Shown: positions 25,938 to 34,121 of the stretch, piece after piece
How the letters are laid out: each line of letters opens with the position of its first letter
Position numbering within the stretch: the first letter of the stretch is position 1
Assembly: GCA_963627995.1 (NCBI GenBank)
Contig: CAVGCV010000001.1
Span: forward strand, 124,001 to 188,000
From: UBA3839 sp963627995
Lineage (GTDB): Bacteria > Bacteroidota > Bacteroidia > Bacteroidales > Bacteroidaceae
Direction of reading: 5' to 3'
DNA length: 64,000 nt
The notes under the pieces: generated by a model
Databases searched by the model: none
Seen by the model: only the letters and a program-made list of their open reading frames with translations
What the model was told of the DNA's origin: nothing
Position numbers and translations under genes: made by a program

Positions 25938-27782
25938 TCACTGGCGGACGTCCCGCAGGCTTACGCCCTGCACCTGCCGCATGACGCGCAGGAAGTTGCC
26001 GCCCCATATCTTCTCGATGTCGCCCTCGGAGTAGCGTTCGGCAAGGAGGCGGCGCGTGAAGTTGATGAGCTCGCTGGCCGACGCGCAGCCGCGAATGCCG
26101 CCGTCGCCGTCGAAGTCGGTGCCGATGCCCACGTGGTCGACGCCCATGACGCTGACCATGTGGTTGAGGTGGTTGATGGCGTCGAGGACGGTCGCCTCCT
26201 CGGGGGCGGGGCGGAGGAAGCCGTGGTAGAGCGTCACCTGCGCCACGCCGCCTTGCCGGGCGAGGGCGCGGAGCTGGTCGTCGGTGAGGTTGCGCGGATG
26301 GTCGCACAGCGCGCGGGCGGAGGAGTGGGAGCAGACGATGGGCTGGCTGCTGATGCCGAGCGCGTCGTAGAAGCTCTTCTCGTCGGCGTGGCTGAGGTCC
26401 GCCATCATGCCGAGGCGGTTCATCTCGCGCACCACGTCGGCGCCGAACGGGCTGATTCCGCCGTGCTCGTGCCTGCCGCGCGCCGAGTCGCAGATGTCGT
26501 TGTCGCCGTTGTGGCACAGCGTCATGTAGACCACGCCCCGCCGGCGGAAGTGTGCCACGTTGGCGAGGTCGCGCCCCACGGCATAGCCGTTCTCGATGCC
26601 GAGCATGATGGCGTGCTTTCCCTCGCGCTTCAGCCTGAGGAGGTCGTCGGGGGTGCGGGCGATGTCGATGGCCGTGCAGTTGTAGGCCACCATCTCCTCG
26701 ATTTGCGAGAGGATGCGGCCGGCCTTGGCCGTGGCGCTGAGGAGCGAAGCCTCGTCGCGCTCTTTCTGCTCGAGGTAGGCCACCATGATGGCTGCGTCGA
26801 GCCGGCCCTCGTCCATCTTGTGCAAGTCGACGAGGAGGCTGGGGTTGCGCATGGCGAAGAAGCGGCCGACGTGGCCGTTGAACGGCGGCCGGGTGGAGAG
26901 GTGGAAGAACATGGGCGTGTCCTCGTGGCTGTCGAGCGTGAGGATGCGGCGGTGGAGCCGCTTGGCCTGTTGGAACGACGCTGCCTCGCGCACCAGCCAG
27001 TCGAACACGTCGCCCGGCTCGCTCCCCCTGTCCGTGGCGGCGGAGCCCGGCCGCGCCGGCAGGCATTCGGGATGCCACTGCACGCCGAGGATGGACTTGA
27101 AGTCGGCGCTCTCGACGGCCTCGATCACGCCGTCGGGGGCGACGGCGCTGACGCGCATTCCCGGGGCGGGCGACTTGACGGCCTGGTGGTGGAAGCTGTT
27201 GACCGCGAGCTCCTCCTGCCGGTAGATGCCGTGCAGGACGGTGCCGGGCGCGATGCTGACGGTGTGGGAGGCGCATTCGCGCGGAATGTCCTGCGCGTGC
27301 TTGACGCCTGCGCCCGGCTGCTGCGCGTAGATGTCCTGGTAGAGCTCGCCGCCGAGGGCGGCCGTGACGACCTGCACGCCCTTGCAGATGCCGAGAATGG
27401 GCAGCTGGCGGTCGGCGGCCAGGCGGGCAAGGAGCAGCTCCTGCTCGTCGCGCTCGGGGTTGGCGGCGTGGAGCTGGGGGATGGGCTCTTCGCCGAGGAG
27501 CAGCGGGTTGATGTCGCCTCCGCCGCTGAACAGGATGCCGTCGAGTGGCTCGAGCAGGGACGGCAGCTGCGCCAGCGAGGCGCGGTCGTCGGGCCGGAAC
27601 GGCGGAATGACCACGGGCAGGCCGCCGGCACGGAGCACGGAGCGGTAGTAGGTGGCGGCCAGCGTGCATTTCCGGTCCTCGTAGTTGCCCGTGATGCCGA
27701 TGAGCGGGCGCCGGCCCCCGGGCTTGTGGCCGGCGTTGAGCCGGCGGTACTTTTCTTCCCAGTCGAAGGAGGGTTGCTGCAT
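25938..27782 (-). CDS. Fusion of a class I glutamine-amidotransferase-like C26 hydrolase and an M19 dipeptidase
   Basis: 614 residues from the ATG at 27782, 28 nt after dprA. Residues about 20-265 form a C26 domain: 'PLIGITGNYED', 'LFSGGGDINP', nucleophile Cys133 in 'ILGICKGVQ', and 'GVQWHPECLP' with the catalytic His. Residues about 285-614 form an M19 (renal-type) dipeptidase: metal ligands in 'LDSHEDTPM', Glu in 'GIENGYAVG', His in 'DLSHADEKSF' and 'CSHSSARALCDHPRNLT', and 'GIGTDFDGDGGI'. Both active sites look intact. C26 enzymes cut gamma-glutamyl bonds; M19 enzymes cut dipeptides, so the chain could take a gamma-glutamyl or wall peptide apart in two steps (inference). No signal peptide is seen. 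Confidence 0.88.
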   Translation of the reverse strand: MQQPSFDWEEKYRRLNAGHKPGGRRPLIGITGNYEDRKCTLAATYYRSVLRAGGLPVVIPPFRPDDRASLAQLPSLLEPLDGILFSGGGDINPLLLGEEPIPQLHAANPERDEQELLLARLAADRQLPILGICKGVQVVTAALGGELYQDIYAQQPGAGVKHAQDIPRECASHTVSIAPGTVLHGIYRQEELAVNSFHHQAVKSPAPGMRVSAVAPDGVIEAVESADFKSILGVQWHPECLPARPGSAATDRGSEPGDVFDWLVREAASFQQAKRLHRRILTLDSHEDTPMFFHLSTRPPFNGHVGRFFAMRNPSLLVDLHKMDEGRLDAAIMVAYLEQKERDEASLLSATAKAGRILSQIEEMVAYNCTAIDIARTPDDLLRLKREGKHAIMLGIENGYAVGRDLANVAHFRRRGVVYMTLCHNGDNDICDSARGRHEHGGISPFGADVVREMNRLGMMADLSHADEKSFYDALGISSQPIVCSHSSARALCDHPRNLTDDQLRALARQGGVAQVTLYHGFLRPAPEEATVLDAINHLNHMVSVMGVDHVGIGTDFDGDGGIRGCASASELINFTRRLLAERYSEGDIEKIWGGNFLRVMRQVQGVSLRDVRQ

Positions 27783-27810
27783 GGGTATGGGAGTTTTTTT
27801 GGAGGGGAGG

Positions 27811-28929
27811 CTACCGCTTCTTGCGGAAGCGCGCGCCGCCCATGGCCGCGACAAGGCCCTTGATCTCAAGCTCGAAGAGCGTGGCGCTCACGCGGTGGTA
27901 GGGGATGTTGGCCTCGACCACGATTTGGTTCACCTGCTTGCCCTCGTCGGCGTCCAGGGACTGGAGCACGCGGCGCTCCTCGTCGGCCAGCTCGGGGAAA
28001 AGCTCCTGCTGCTTCGGCTGCCTGCCCCCCCGGGCGGGGCTTTCCCACCCGACGGCGGCGTAGAAGTCGTCCATCGTCTGCACGAGGTGCGCCTGCTGGC
28101 GGGCGATAAGGCGGTTGCAGCCCGCGCTGCGCTCGTCGAAGACGCGCCCGGGGAAGGCGCACACGTCGCGGTCGTAGCTGTTGGCCAGCTCGGCCGTGAT
28201 CAGCGCGCCGCCCTTTGCCGCGCTTTCCACGACCACCGTTGCCTGTGCCATGCCGGCCACGATGCGGTTGCGCCGCACGAAGTTGCCCTTGTCGGCGTTC
28301 GTGTGCGACATGTATTCGGTGAGCAGGCCGCCCTGCCCCGCCATCTGCGCCGCTGTCGCGCGGTGGGCGGAGGGGTAGATTGTGTCGAGCCCATGGGCGA
28401 GCACGGCCACGGTCTGCATCCCGCCTTGCAGGGCGGCGCGGTGGGCGTGGATGTCCGCCCCGTAGGCCAGTCCGCTGACGACGACGGTGTCGGGATAGTC
28501 CTTCTGAAGTTCGGCGACGAAGTGCTGGCAGAGGTCTTTGCCGTATTGCGTGAGCCGCCGCGTGCCGACCACGCTGACGACGCGCCGGCTGTTCAGGTCG
28601 GCATTGCCGAGGTAGTAGAGCACGAGCGGCGCGTCGGCGCACTGGCGCAGCAGGCGCGGATAGTCCCTGTCGGCGCAGCAGATGCAGCGGATGTTCTTCT
28701 TGCCGGCAAACTCAAGCTCCGCCTCCGCGCGGCGCAGCGCCTCGTCGCAGTTGCGCAGGGGCGCGGCGATGCGGTCGGAGAGGTCGGGGATGGCGTCGCG
28801 CAGGCGGTGCCGCTGCTCGAACAGCGCCTGCGCGCTCCCCATCCGCTCCAGCAGGGCGTGGGCGTTGATGAGGCTCAGCGGGTGAATCCGCGTGAGCGCC
28901 ATCATGTAGAATGTCTCTTCTGCCGTCAT
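27811..28929 (-). CDS. dprA: DNA processing protein DprA
   Basis: 372 residues. The Rossmann-like DprA core is clear: 'VVSVVGTRRLTQYGKDLCQ', 'VVSGLAYGADIHAHRAALQGG', 'TVAVLAHGLDTIYP', 'NFVRRNRIVAGMAQATVVVE', and a winged-helix-like C-terminus ('VNQIVVEANIPYHRVSATLFELEIKGLV'). DprA loads RecA on incoming single-stranded DNA during natural transformation. It lies 28 nt before the C26-M19 gene and 47 nt after the DUF4861 stop, so it may share a transcript with either neighbour. Confidence 0.95.
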   Translation of the reverse strand: MTAEETFYMMALTRIHPLSLINAHALLERMGSAQALFEQRHRLRDAIPDLSDRIAAPLRNCDEALRRAEAELEFAGKKNIRCICCADRDYPRLLRQCADAPLVLYYLGNADLNSRRVVSVVGTRRLTQYGKDLCQHFVAELQKDYPDTVVVSGLAYGADIHAHRAALQGGMQTVAVLAHGLDTIYPSAHRATAAQMAGQGGLLTEYMSHTNADKGNFVRRNRIVAGMAQATVVVESAAKGGALITAELANSYDRDVCAFPGRVFDERSAGCNRLIARQQAHLVQTMDDFYAAVGWESPARGGRQPKQQELFPELADEERRVLQSLDADEGKQVNQIVVEANIPYHRVSATLFELEIKGLVAAMGGARFRKKR

Positions 28930-28976
28930 CGCACCGGGGCGTCGTACGTATTATATATAAGGCGGTATGGCGCCGG

Positions 28977-30236
28977 CTACTTCAGGGCCACCCTCAGCGG
29001 CGACTTCACGCGGCGGGCGTAGTCGGAGAGGTAGGCCTCCCAGTCGGACAGCGACTGGAACGAGGTGGCCGGGTTGCGGCTCCATCCCGTTCCGAAGTAG
29101 TAGGTGAAGTCCGCCGAGCGGTAGTCCGTGATGCCGAGGATGTGGCCCGTGGCCCCCGGCAGCCCCTCGCCGGCGCGGAACTCCACCGCCGCGGGCTTTT
29201 GGGCGAAGACCGCCCCCACGTAAATCTTGCCGAAGTCCTGGTTCTGCTTCGCGCGGTACTTCTCCTTGTACTGGTTGGGGTCGCCCAGGTCCTCGTAGCC
29301 CATGTAGCCCGCCTGCGCGCTGAGCACATAGGCGCTGGGGTTCTCGTTGTGCACGACGATGCCGACGGCCAGCGGCATGGGCTTCGACAGCCCGGCGTAG
29401 CTCACGACGGCCTTGTTGAGCTGCGACCCCGCGTCGAGGCTCACCACGCGCGTCTCCGTCACCTCCTGGCCGTCCACCGTCTCCTTGCCGTACACGAGGC
29501 GCACGGTGAAGCGGAGCGGGCCCTTGTCCAATATCTCGAAGTCGGCGTAGCAGCGCGGGTAGGCGATGTCCCTGCCGCCGTTGGCCAGCAGGGCGTTGGT
29601 GCCGGCGCCGAGCGTGGGCCCCACCTTGTAGCAGTCCATGCCGTTGCCGTGGTCCACGTGGTAGCTCACGGCGTTGTAGAGGTCGTCGGCCAGGCCGTCC
29701 TGCCCCATCTTGCGGAGCTTGCGGCACACGCTGGCCACCTCGGGGTCGAGCTCGCCGGCGTAGCGGCTGTCCACCACCAGCTGGCTCGTGCGCTTGTTCC
29801 AGATGTCGTAGCCCCACGCGCGCTCGCCGCTCCGCTGGAGCGCCGGGCCGTAGCAGCGGAACGCCACGCGGTCGTTCTCCCACGCGATGTCGTCCACGCG
29901 CTCCGGGAACTGGCGGCCGAACACCCGCGGCTCGTAGGCCTTCGGCGTGCCGGCCTGGGCGTAATAGACCGACTTGCCCCTGGCGGCCACGCCCACCTGG
30001 AATATCAGCTTCCCGTCGTAGGTCACCTGGCTCGGAATCTCGCGGCCGTCAGCGTCGGTCACGACCACGGCCTCCGCCGCGCCCAGCCTCGCCCGCACCT
30101 GCGCAACAGGCACTTCCGCCATCTCGCCGTCGCGCGCCGCCGACAGCGCGTTGGACACGGTCATCTTCACGCGGCCGGTGGCCCCGGCGCCGGCCGCCAG
30201 CAGCAGCGCCGCAACGATTGCAAATACTTTCTTCAT
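28977..30236 (-). CDS. DUF4861 family exported protein
   Basis: 419 residues from the ATG at 30236, chosen because it starts a signal peptide (MKKVFAIVAALLLAAGAGA). Typical segments: 'VYYAQAGTPKAYEPRVFGRQFPERVDDIAWENDRVAFRCYG' (conserved DUF4861 region, about 95-135), 'SYHVDHGNGMDCYKVGPTLG', and 'GTGWSRNPATSFQSLSDWEAYL' at the end. DUF4861 proteins occur in polysaccharide-use loci of Bacteroidota; a role in acidic-polysaccharide breakdown is suspected but cannot be shown here. It has its own promoter (30273-30303) and is divergent from the nuclease gene. Confidence 0.8.
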   Translation of the reverse strand: MKKVFAIVAALLLAAGAGATGRVKMTVSNALSAARDGEMAEVPVAQVRARLGAAEAVVVTDADGREIPSQVTYDGKLIFQVGVAARGKSVYYAQAGTPKAYEPRVFGRQFPERVDDIAWENDRVAFRCYGPALQRSGERAWGYDIWNKRTSQLVVDSRYAGELDPEVASVCRKLRKMGQDGLADDLYNAVSYHVDHGNGMDCYKVGPTLGAGTNALLANGGRDIAYPRCYADFEILDKGPLRFTVRLVYGKETVDGQEVTETRVVSLDAGSQLNKAVVSYAGLSKPMPLAVGIVVHNENPSAYVLSAQAGYMGYEDLGDPNQYKEKYRAKQNQDFGKIYVGAVFAQKPAAVEFRAGEGLPGATGHILGITDYRSADFTYYFGTGWSRNPATSFQSLSDWEAYLSDYARRVKSPLRVALK

Positions 30237-30272
30237 GCTTGGTCTTGGTTTTTTGATGAGGTTTTCCACCGA

Positions 30273-30303
30273 CAAAGTTAGAAGAATCCCGCGAGGTTTC
30301 AAA
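30273..30303 (-). promoter_or_regulatory. Promoter of the DUF4861 gene
   Basis: Minus strand: TTTG (30303-30300), 19-bp spacer, TAACTTTG (30280-30273). Full match to the Bacteroidota consensus, 37 nt before the start codon. Confidence 0.7.
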
Positions 30304-30437
30304 GAAATGCGCGGGGACTTGAGGCGTCCGCGCCAGCTTTCCGGCCTCCGCCCGCGCGGCGGACGCCCTGCGGACGGCCCTGCCGCCTGTGCGGACGAAT
30401 TCCCGGCGCTTCCCGCGCCTGCTGTCCGGGAAATGCG

Positions 30438-30445
30438 TACTTTTG
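30438..30445 (+). promoter_or_regulatory. Promoter of the nuclease gene (-7 element)
   Basis: TACTTTTG, exact TAnnTTTG match, 58 nt before the start codon; no clear -33 TTTG. It lies in the 267-bp divergent gap shared with the DUF4861 gene. Confidence 0.55.
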
Positions 30446-30503
30446 CACCGGCAAGGCCCGTGGACTGCGCCGTCTTTGCCGCAACCAACACCCGAAACCC
30501 ACC

Positions 30504-31316
30504 ATGAAAGCAAGACACCTGCTGCCGCCATTGGCGGCCGTCGTTCTCGGAATCCTCATCTACGCAAGCGCGGGCACCGGCAAGCGCGGCGGGGCCGACG
30601 CCCCTCGCGGCGGGACGTCCGCGTGCCGGCCCGTCGAGACGCCGGAGACGCCTCCGGGCGTGCCGGGCGTCTTCATCCGCCACACGGGCTACGCGCTGTC
30701 GTACAACTGCGAGGAGCACAACCCCAACTGGGTGGCGTGGAGCCTGACCGCCGACAGGACGGACGGGCCTTACGGGCGGACGAACGACTTCCGCGCCGAC
30801 CCCGCCCTGCCCGCCGAGCACCAGGTGGGCGCGAACGCCTACCGCGGCACGGGCTACGACCGCGGGCACATGTGCCCGGCGGCCGACATGAAGTGGAGCG
30901 CCGAGGCCATGTCCGACTGCTTCTACATGACCAACATGTGCCCGCAGACCCGCGCGCTCAACGGACGCTGGTGGGAACACCTGGAGACGGCCTGCCGGCG
31001 GTGGGCGGCGCGCGAGGGCTGCGTCTACATCTGCTGCGGCCCGCTCTACGGCGAGCTCCGCAGCTACATCGACCGCGACGTGCGCGTCACCATCCCCGAG
31101 GGCTTCTTCAAGGTGGTGCTCTCGCTGCGCGAGGGACACGAGAAGGCCGTCGCCTTCGTCTACGCCAACACCGACGACCGCCAGCCGATGGAGGACGTGG
31201 CCTGCACGGTCGATGCCGTCGAGGAGCTGACGGGCTACGACTTCTTCCCGCAGGTGGACGACAGCATCGAGCGTGCCGTCGAGGCGCGGTTCGACCTCCG
31301 CGACTGGGACCGCTGA
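30504..31316 (+). CDS. DNA/RNA non-specific endonuclease (NUC1 family), exported
   Basis: 270 residues with an N-terminal hydrophobic signal/anchor (about 6-22). The catalytic motif is 'YDRGHMCPAADMKW' with His122 as general base in DRGH, followed by 'SDCFYMTNMCPQTRALN' carrying the Mg-binding Asn, and 'VYICCGPLYGE'. These are the core features of the Serratia-type beta-beta-alpha-metal nucleases. It probably degrades nucleic acid outside the cytoplasm for nutrition or defence of the envelope. Stands alone, with a terminator-like hairpin and array R4 behind it. Confidence 0.92.
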   Translation: MKARHLLPPLAAVVLGILIYASAGTGKRGGADAPRGGTSACRPVETPETPPGVPGVFIRHTGYALSYNCEEHNPNWVAWSLTADRTDGPYGRTNDFRADPALPAEHQVGANAYRGTGYDRGHMCPAADMKWSAEAMSDCFYMTNMCPQTRALNGRWWEHLETACRRWAAREGCVYICCGPLYGELRSYIDRDVRVTIPEGFFKVVLSLREGHEKAVAFVYANTDDRQPMEDVACTVDAVEELTGYDFFPQVDDSIERAVEARFDLRDWDR

Positions 31317-31338
31317 CCGCCGCCCCGCCCTTCCCTGC

Positions 31339-31379
31339 GCGCCCCGCCCTGTTAAAGGATGCAAACGGGCGGGAGGCGC
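31339..31379 (+). terminator. GC-rich hairpin after the nuclease gene
   Basis: GCGCCCCGCCC (31339-31349) pairs with GGGCGGGAGGCGC (31367-31379) with a small bulge; no T-run. A weak terminator candidate. Confidence 0.4.
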
Positions 31380-31455
31380 GCCTCCCCCGGCCCCGGGCCG
31401 TTTCCGCCCCCCGGGCCAGCCTAAGCGGGCCCTGCCGCAGGCTGCCGGAAATCGG

Positions 31456-31554
31456 CGCCGCGGAGCGCGCGGAAAATGTCCGCGGAGTTTCCGCCCGGAT
31501 CTCCGCGGAGAAAAAGTTTTTCCTCCGCAGACGAAAAAGTTTTTCTCCGCGGAG
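31456..31554. repeat. Phased palindrome array R4
   Basis: Cores CGCCGCGGAG (31456), GTCCGCGGAG (31478), CTCCGCGGAG (31501), CTCCGCAGAC (31523), CTCCGCGGAG (31545); centre spacings 22, 23, 22, 22 bp. A/T spacers AAAAAGTTTTTC and GAAAAAGTTTTT lie between cores 3-4 and 4-5. A T6 run follows. It sits 3' of the nuclease gene in the 409-bp gap before pdxB; the gap also has the hairpin at 31339 and the promoter at 31713. Confidence 0.85.
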
Positions 31555-31712
31555 GTTTTTTGCGCCCGCCGCCGTGTTAAAATCTTAACACTTCGGGCGT
31601 TTTCCCAGCGCCTTGCTTGCGAAAGGAACAACCACGGGCCGCCCCCGCCGCTGCGGCCGCCTTCCGCGGGGAGGGGATGCGCCCCGGCAGGAGGAATCAT
31701 GGAATAATTGTG

Positions 31713-31720
31713 TAACTTTG
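31713..31720 (+). promoter_or_regulatory. pdxB promoter (-7 element), possibly giving a leaderless transcript
   Basis: TAACTTTG ends only 5 nt before the pdxB ATG (31726). With the usual start 4-8 nt past this box, the mRNA would begin at or very near the A of the start codon. No clear -33 TTTG. Confidence 0.5.
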
Positions 31721-31725
31721 CCGCC

Positions 31726-32820
31726 ATGAAAGCAGTGGTTGACGACAGGATTCCCTTCATCCGCGGGCAGGTGGAGCGGCTGGTGGACGAGGCCGTGTAC
31801 CTGCCGGGGAGCGGCATCGCGCGCGCGGACGTGACCGACGCGGACATCCTGGTGGTGCGCACGCGCACGCGCTGCGACCGCGCGCTGCTCGAGGGCTCGC
31901 GCGTGCGGCTGGTGGTCACCGCCACCATCGGGTTCGACCACATCGACGCGGACTACCTGCGCCGCGCCGGCATCGCCTGGGCCAGCTGCCCGGGGTGCAA
32001 CGCGTCGTCCGTGCGCCAGTACGTGCACAACGCGCTGCTCGCCCTGGGCTACCTGCGCCCCCCGGCCTGCGCCGGGCTGACGGCGGGCGTGGTGGGCGTG
32101 GGCCACGTGGGCTCGCTCGTCGCCGCCGACCTCGCCGCCGCCGGCATGCGCGTCCTGCGCTGCGACCCCCCGCTGGCCGACGCGGCCGGCGGCAGGGAGG
32201 GGGGCGCGGCGGAGTTCCACACGCTGGCGGAGGTGGCGGCGCGGTGCGACATCGTCACATTCCACACGCCGCTCACGCGCGAGGGCCGCTACCCGACGTT
32301 CCACATGGCCGGCGCGGACTTCTTCCGCTCGCTCGCCCGCCGGCCGCTGCTCATCAACACGAGCCGCGGCGCGGTGGTGGACAACGCGGCCCTGGTGGAG
32401 GCCCTGGACGGGGGGATGGTGCGCGACGCGGTGGTGGACGTGTGGGAGGGCGAGCCGGACATCAGCCCCGAGCTGCTCCGCCGCGCCGTGGTGGCCACGC
32501 CGCACGTGGCGGGCTACTCGGCCGACGGGAAGGCCAACGCCACGCGCATGGCGCTCCAGGCCGTGGCGCGCTTCCTGCGCCGCCCGTTCGCGCTCCGCGT
32601 GGAGCCCCCGCCCCTGCCCGAGGGCTACGCCTACGGGGGCGCGGAGGCGCAGGACGAGCCCTGCGCGGAGCTGCGCCTCTACGACCCGCGCGTCGACTCG
32701 CGGCGGCTGAAGGCGCACCCAGGGCAGTTCGAGCAGCTGCGCGGCAACTACCCCCTCCGGCGCGAGGCGGCGGAGGGGCCGCGCGCGAGGTTTTCGGGCG
32801 GAATGTTTGGCGGCGAATGA
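31726..32820 (+). CDS. pdxB: 4-phosphoerythronate dehydrogenase
   Basis: 364 residues from the ATG at 31726, which gives the family N-terminus 'MKAVVDDRIPFI'; an upstream in-frame ATG (31708) is in the promoter. D-2-hydroxyacid dehydrogenase features: 'TATIGFDHID', 'NASSVRQYVHNAL', NAD-binding 'GVVGVGHVGSLVAADL', catalytic Arg in 'LLINTSRGAVVDNAAL', Glu in 'VWEGEPDI' and His in 'ATPHVAGYSADGK'. It oxidises 4-phosphoerythronate in pyridoxal phosphate synthesis. The C-terminal PdxB dimerisation domain follows (about 285-364). The pyrH promoter overlaps its 3' end. Confidence 0.9.
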   Translation: MKAVVDDRIPFIRGQVERLVDEAVYLPGSGIARADVTDADILVVRTRTRCDRALLEGSRVRLVVTATIGFDHIDADYLRRAGIAWASCPGCNASSVRQYVHNALLALGYLRPPACAGLTAGVVGVGHVGSLVAADLAAAGMRVLRCDPPLADAAGGREGGAAEFHTLAEVAARCDIVTFHTPLTREGRYPTFHMAGADFFRSLARRPLLINTSRGAVVDNAALVEALDGGMVRDAVVDVWEGEPDISPELLRRAVVATPHVAGYSADGKANATRMALQAVARFLRRPFALRVEPPPLPEGYAYGGAEAQDEPCAELRLYDPRVDSRRLKAHPGQFEQLRGNYPLRREAAEGPRARFSGGMFGGE

Positions 32821-32839
32821 AAAGGTTTTGCTAACTTTG
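32806..32839 (+). promoter_or_regulatory. pyrH promoter overlapping the pdxB 3' end
   Basis: TTTG (32806-32809, inside the last pdxB codons), 22-bp spacer, TAACTTTG (32832-32839), 21 nt before the pyrH start. Confidence 0.6.
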
Positions 32840-32860
32840 CGCTATAAACACTCTGACACA

Positions 32861-33577
32861 ATGCAAAATGCAAGATTCAAGCGCATCCTGCTGAAGCTGA
32901 GCGGCGAGAGCCTGGCCGGCGGGCAGGGGCACGGCATCGACGTGGGGCGGCTCGGCGAGTACGCGGCGCAAATCAAGGAAGTGTGCGACATGGGCGTGCA
33001 GGTGGGCGTCGTCATCGGCGGCGGCAACATCTTCCGCGGGCTGCAGGGCGCGGGCAGGGGCTTCGACCGCGTGAAGGGCGACCAGATGGGCATGTGCGCC
33101 ACGGTCATCAACTCGCTGGCGCTGAGCAGCGCGCTCGGCGCCCTGGGCTGCCGCTGCCGCGTGCTGACGGCCATCCGCATGGAGCCGGTGGGCGAGCTCT
33201 ACACGAAGTGGAAGGCCATCGACGCGCTGGAGCGGGGCGAGGTGGTCGTCATGGCCGGCGGCACGGGCAACCCCTACTTCACGACCGACACGGGCTCGTC
33301 GCTGCGCGGCATCGAGATCGAGGCCGACGTGATGCTGAAGGGCACGCGCGTGGACGGCGTCTACACGGCCGACCCGGAGAAGGACCCCTCGGCGGTGAAG
33401 TTCCGGGACATCAGCTACGACGAGGTCTACACGCGCGGGCTGAAGGTGATGGACCTGACGGCCACGACCATGTGCAAGGAGAACGGCCTGCCCATCTATG
33501 TGTTCAACATGGACGTGGCGGGCAACCTGATGCGCGTGGTGCGGGGCGAGGACATCGGCACGCTGGTGCACGCCTGA
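32861..33577 (+). CDS. pyrH: UMP kinase
   Basis: 238 residues from the ATG at 32861, giving the family start 'FKRILLKLSGESLAGGQGHGID'. Amino-acid-kinase-fold signatures: 'GVQVGVVIGGGNIFRG', 'DQMGMCATVINSLAL', 'MAGGTGNPYFTTDT', and 'DGVYTADPEKDP'. It phosphorylates UMP to UDP, is essential in most bacteria and usually regulated by GTP and UTP. Two exported-protein genes follow after 64 nt, but they have no obvious functional link. Confidence 0.95.
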   Translation: MQNARFKRILLKLSGESLAGGQGHGIDVGRLGEYAAQIKEVCDMGVQVGVVIGGGNIFRGLQGAGRGFDRVKGDQMGMCATVINSLALSSALGALGCRCRVLTAIRMEPVGELYTKWKAIDALERGEVVVMAGGTGNPYFTTDTGSSLRGIEIEADVMLKGTRVDGVYTADPEKDPSAVKFRDISYDEVYTRGLKVMDLTATTMCKENGLPIYVFNMDVAGNLMRVVRGEDIGTLVHA

Positions 33578-33641
33578 CCGCGCGGCGGAACGGGAGAAGA
33601 CGACTGACCAACCTATCATCCAAAAAAAGACAAAGACTGCA

Positions 33642-34088
33642 ATGAGAAAGTTTCTGATTCTTTCGCTGCTCGCGCTGTGCATGGGCGCCGGCGCAAGCGC
33701 GAAGAGCCTGGTGCTGCTGCTCAGCGACGGCACCGAGGTCTATTACCTGCTGGGCGGCGAGGCCGACCCGGTGATGAGGATTGTGGACGGCGAGGTGTGC
33801 GTGAACGCCGACAAGTACGCGTTCAGCGGCATCCAGAAGTTCTACATCTCGCAGACCGACAACCCCTCGGGCATCCCGGGCGTGGAAGCCGGGGGCGCGG
33901 AGATGAGGGACGGCGTGCTGTACGTGAGGGGCAAGGGCGCGGTGAGGGTGTTCACCGCCGACGGCCGTGCCGTGGGCGCCGGCGTGTCGGCGGACGGCGG
34001 CGTGACCTCCGTCGACATGAACGCGCTGCCGCAGGGCGTGTACGTGCTGAGCGTCAACGGAAAGAGCATGAAGTTCCTGAAGAGGTAG
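33642..34088 (+). CDS. Small exported protein with a sorting-like C-terminal tail
   Basis: 148 residues with a signal peptide (MRKFLILSLLALCMGAGASA). The C-terminal part, 'VRVFTADGRAVG...LPQGVYVLSVNGKSMKFLKR', resembles the type IX secretion (type A) sorting domain or its Prevotella-like relatives. The N-terminal part starts 'KSLVLLLSDGTEVYYLLGG', a segment often seen just after the signal peptide in such proteins. There is little room for any other domain. It lies 33 nt before the DUF6055 metalloprotein gene, so it may be its small partner. Function unknown. Confidence 0.65.
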   Translation: MRKFLILSLLALCMGAGASAKSLVLLLSDGTEVYYLLGGEADPVMRIVDGEVCVNADKYAFSGIQKFYISQTDNPSGIPGVEAGGAEMRDGVLYVRGKGAVRVFTADGRAVGAGVSADGGVTSVDMNALPQGVYVLSVNGKSMKFLKR

Positions 34089-34121
34089 GCCACCCGCGAC
34101 GAAAGACAAAGACACGGAAAG

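Noticed and set aside
30330..30410. A sixth copy of the TCCGCGGA-type array before the nuclease gene
   Set aside because: GCGGAC occurs several times but without the 22-bp pitch, palindromic cores or A/T spacers.
30237..31943. Upstream extension of the DUF4861 frame past the ATG at 30236
   Set aside because: It would run antisense through the nuclease gene. The 30236 start gives a proper signal peptide and follows a full promoter.
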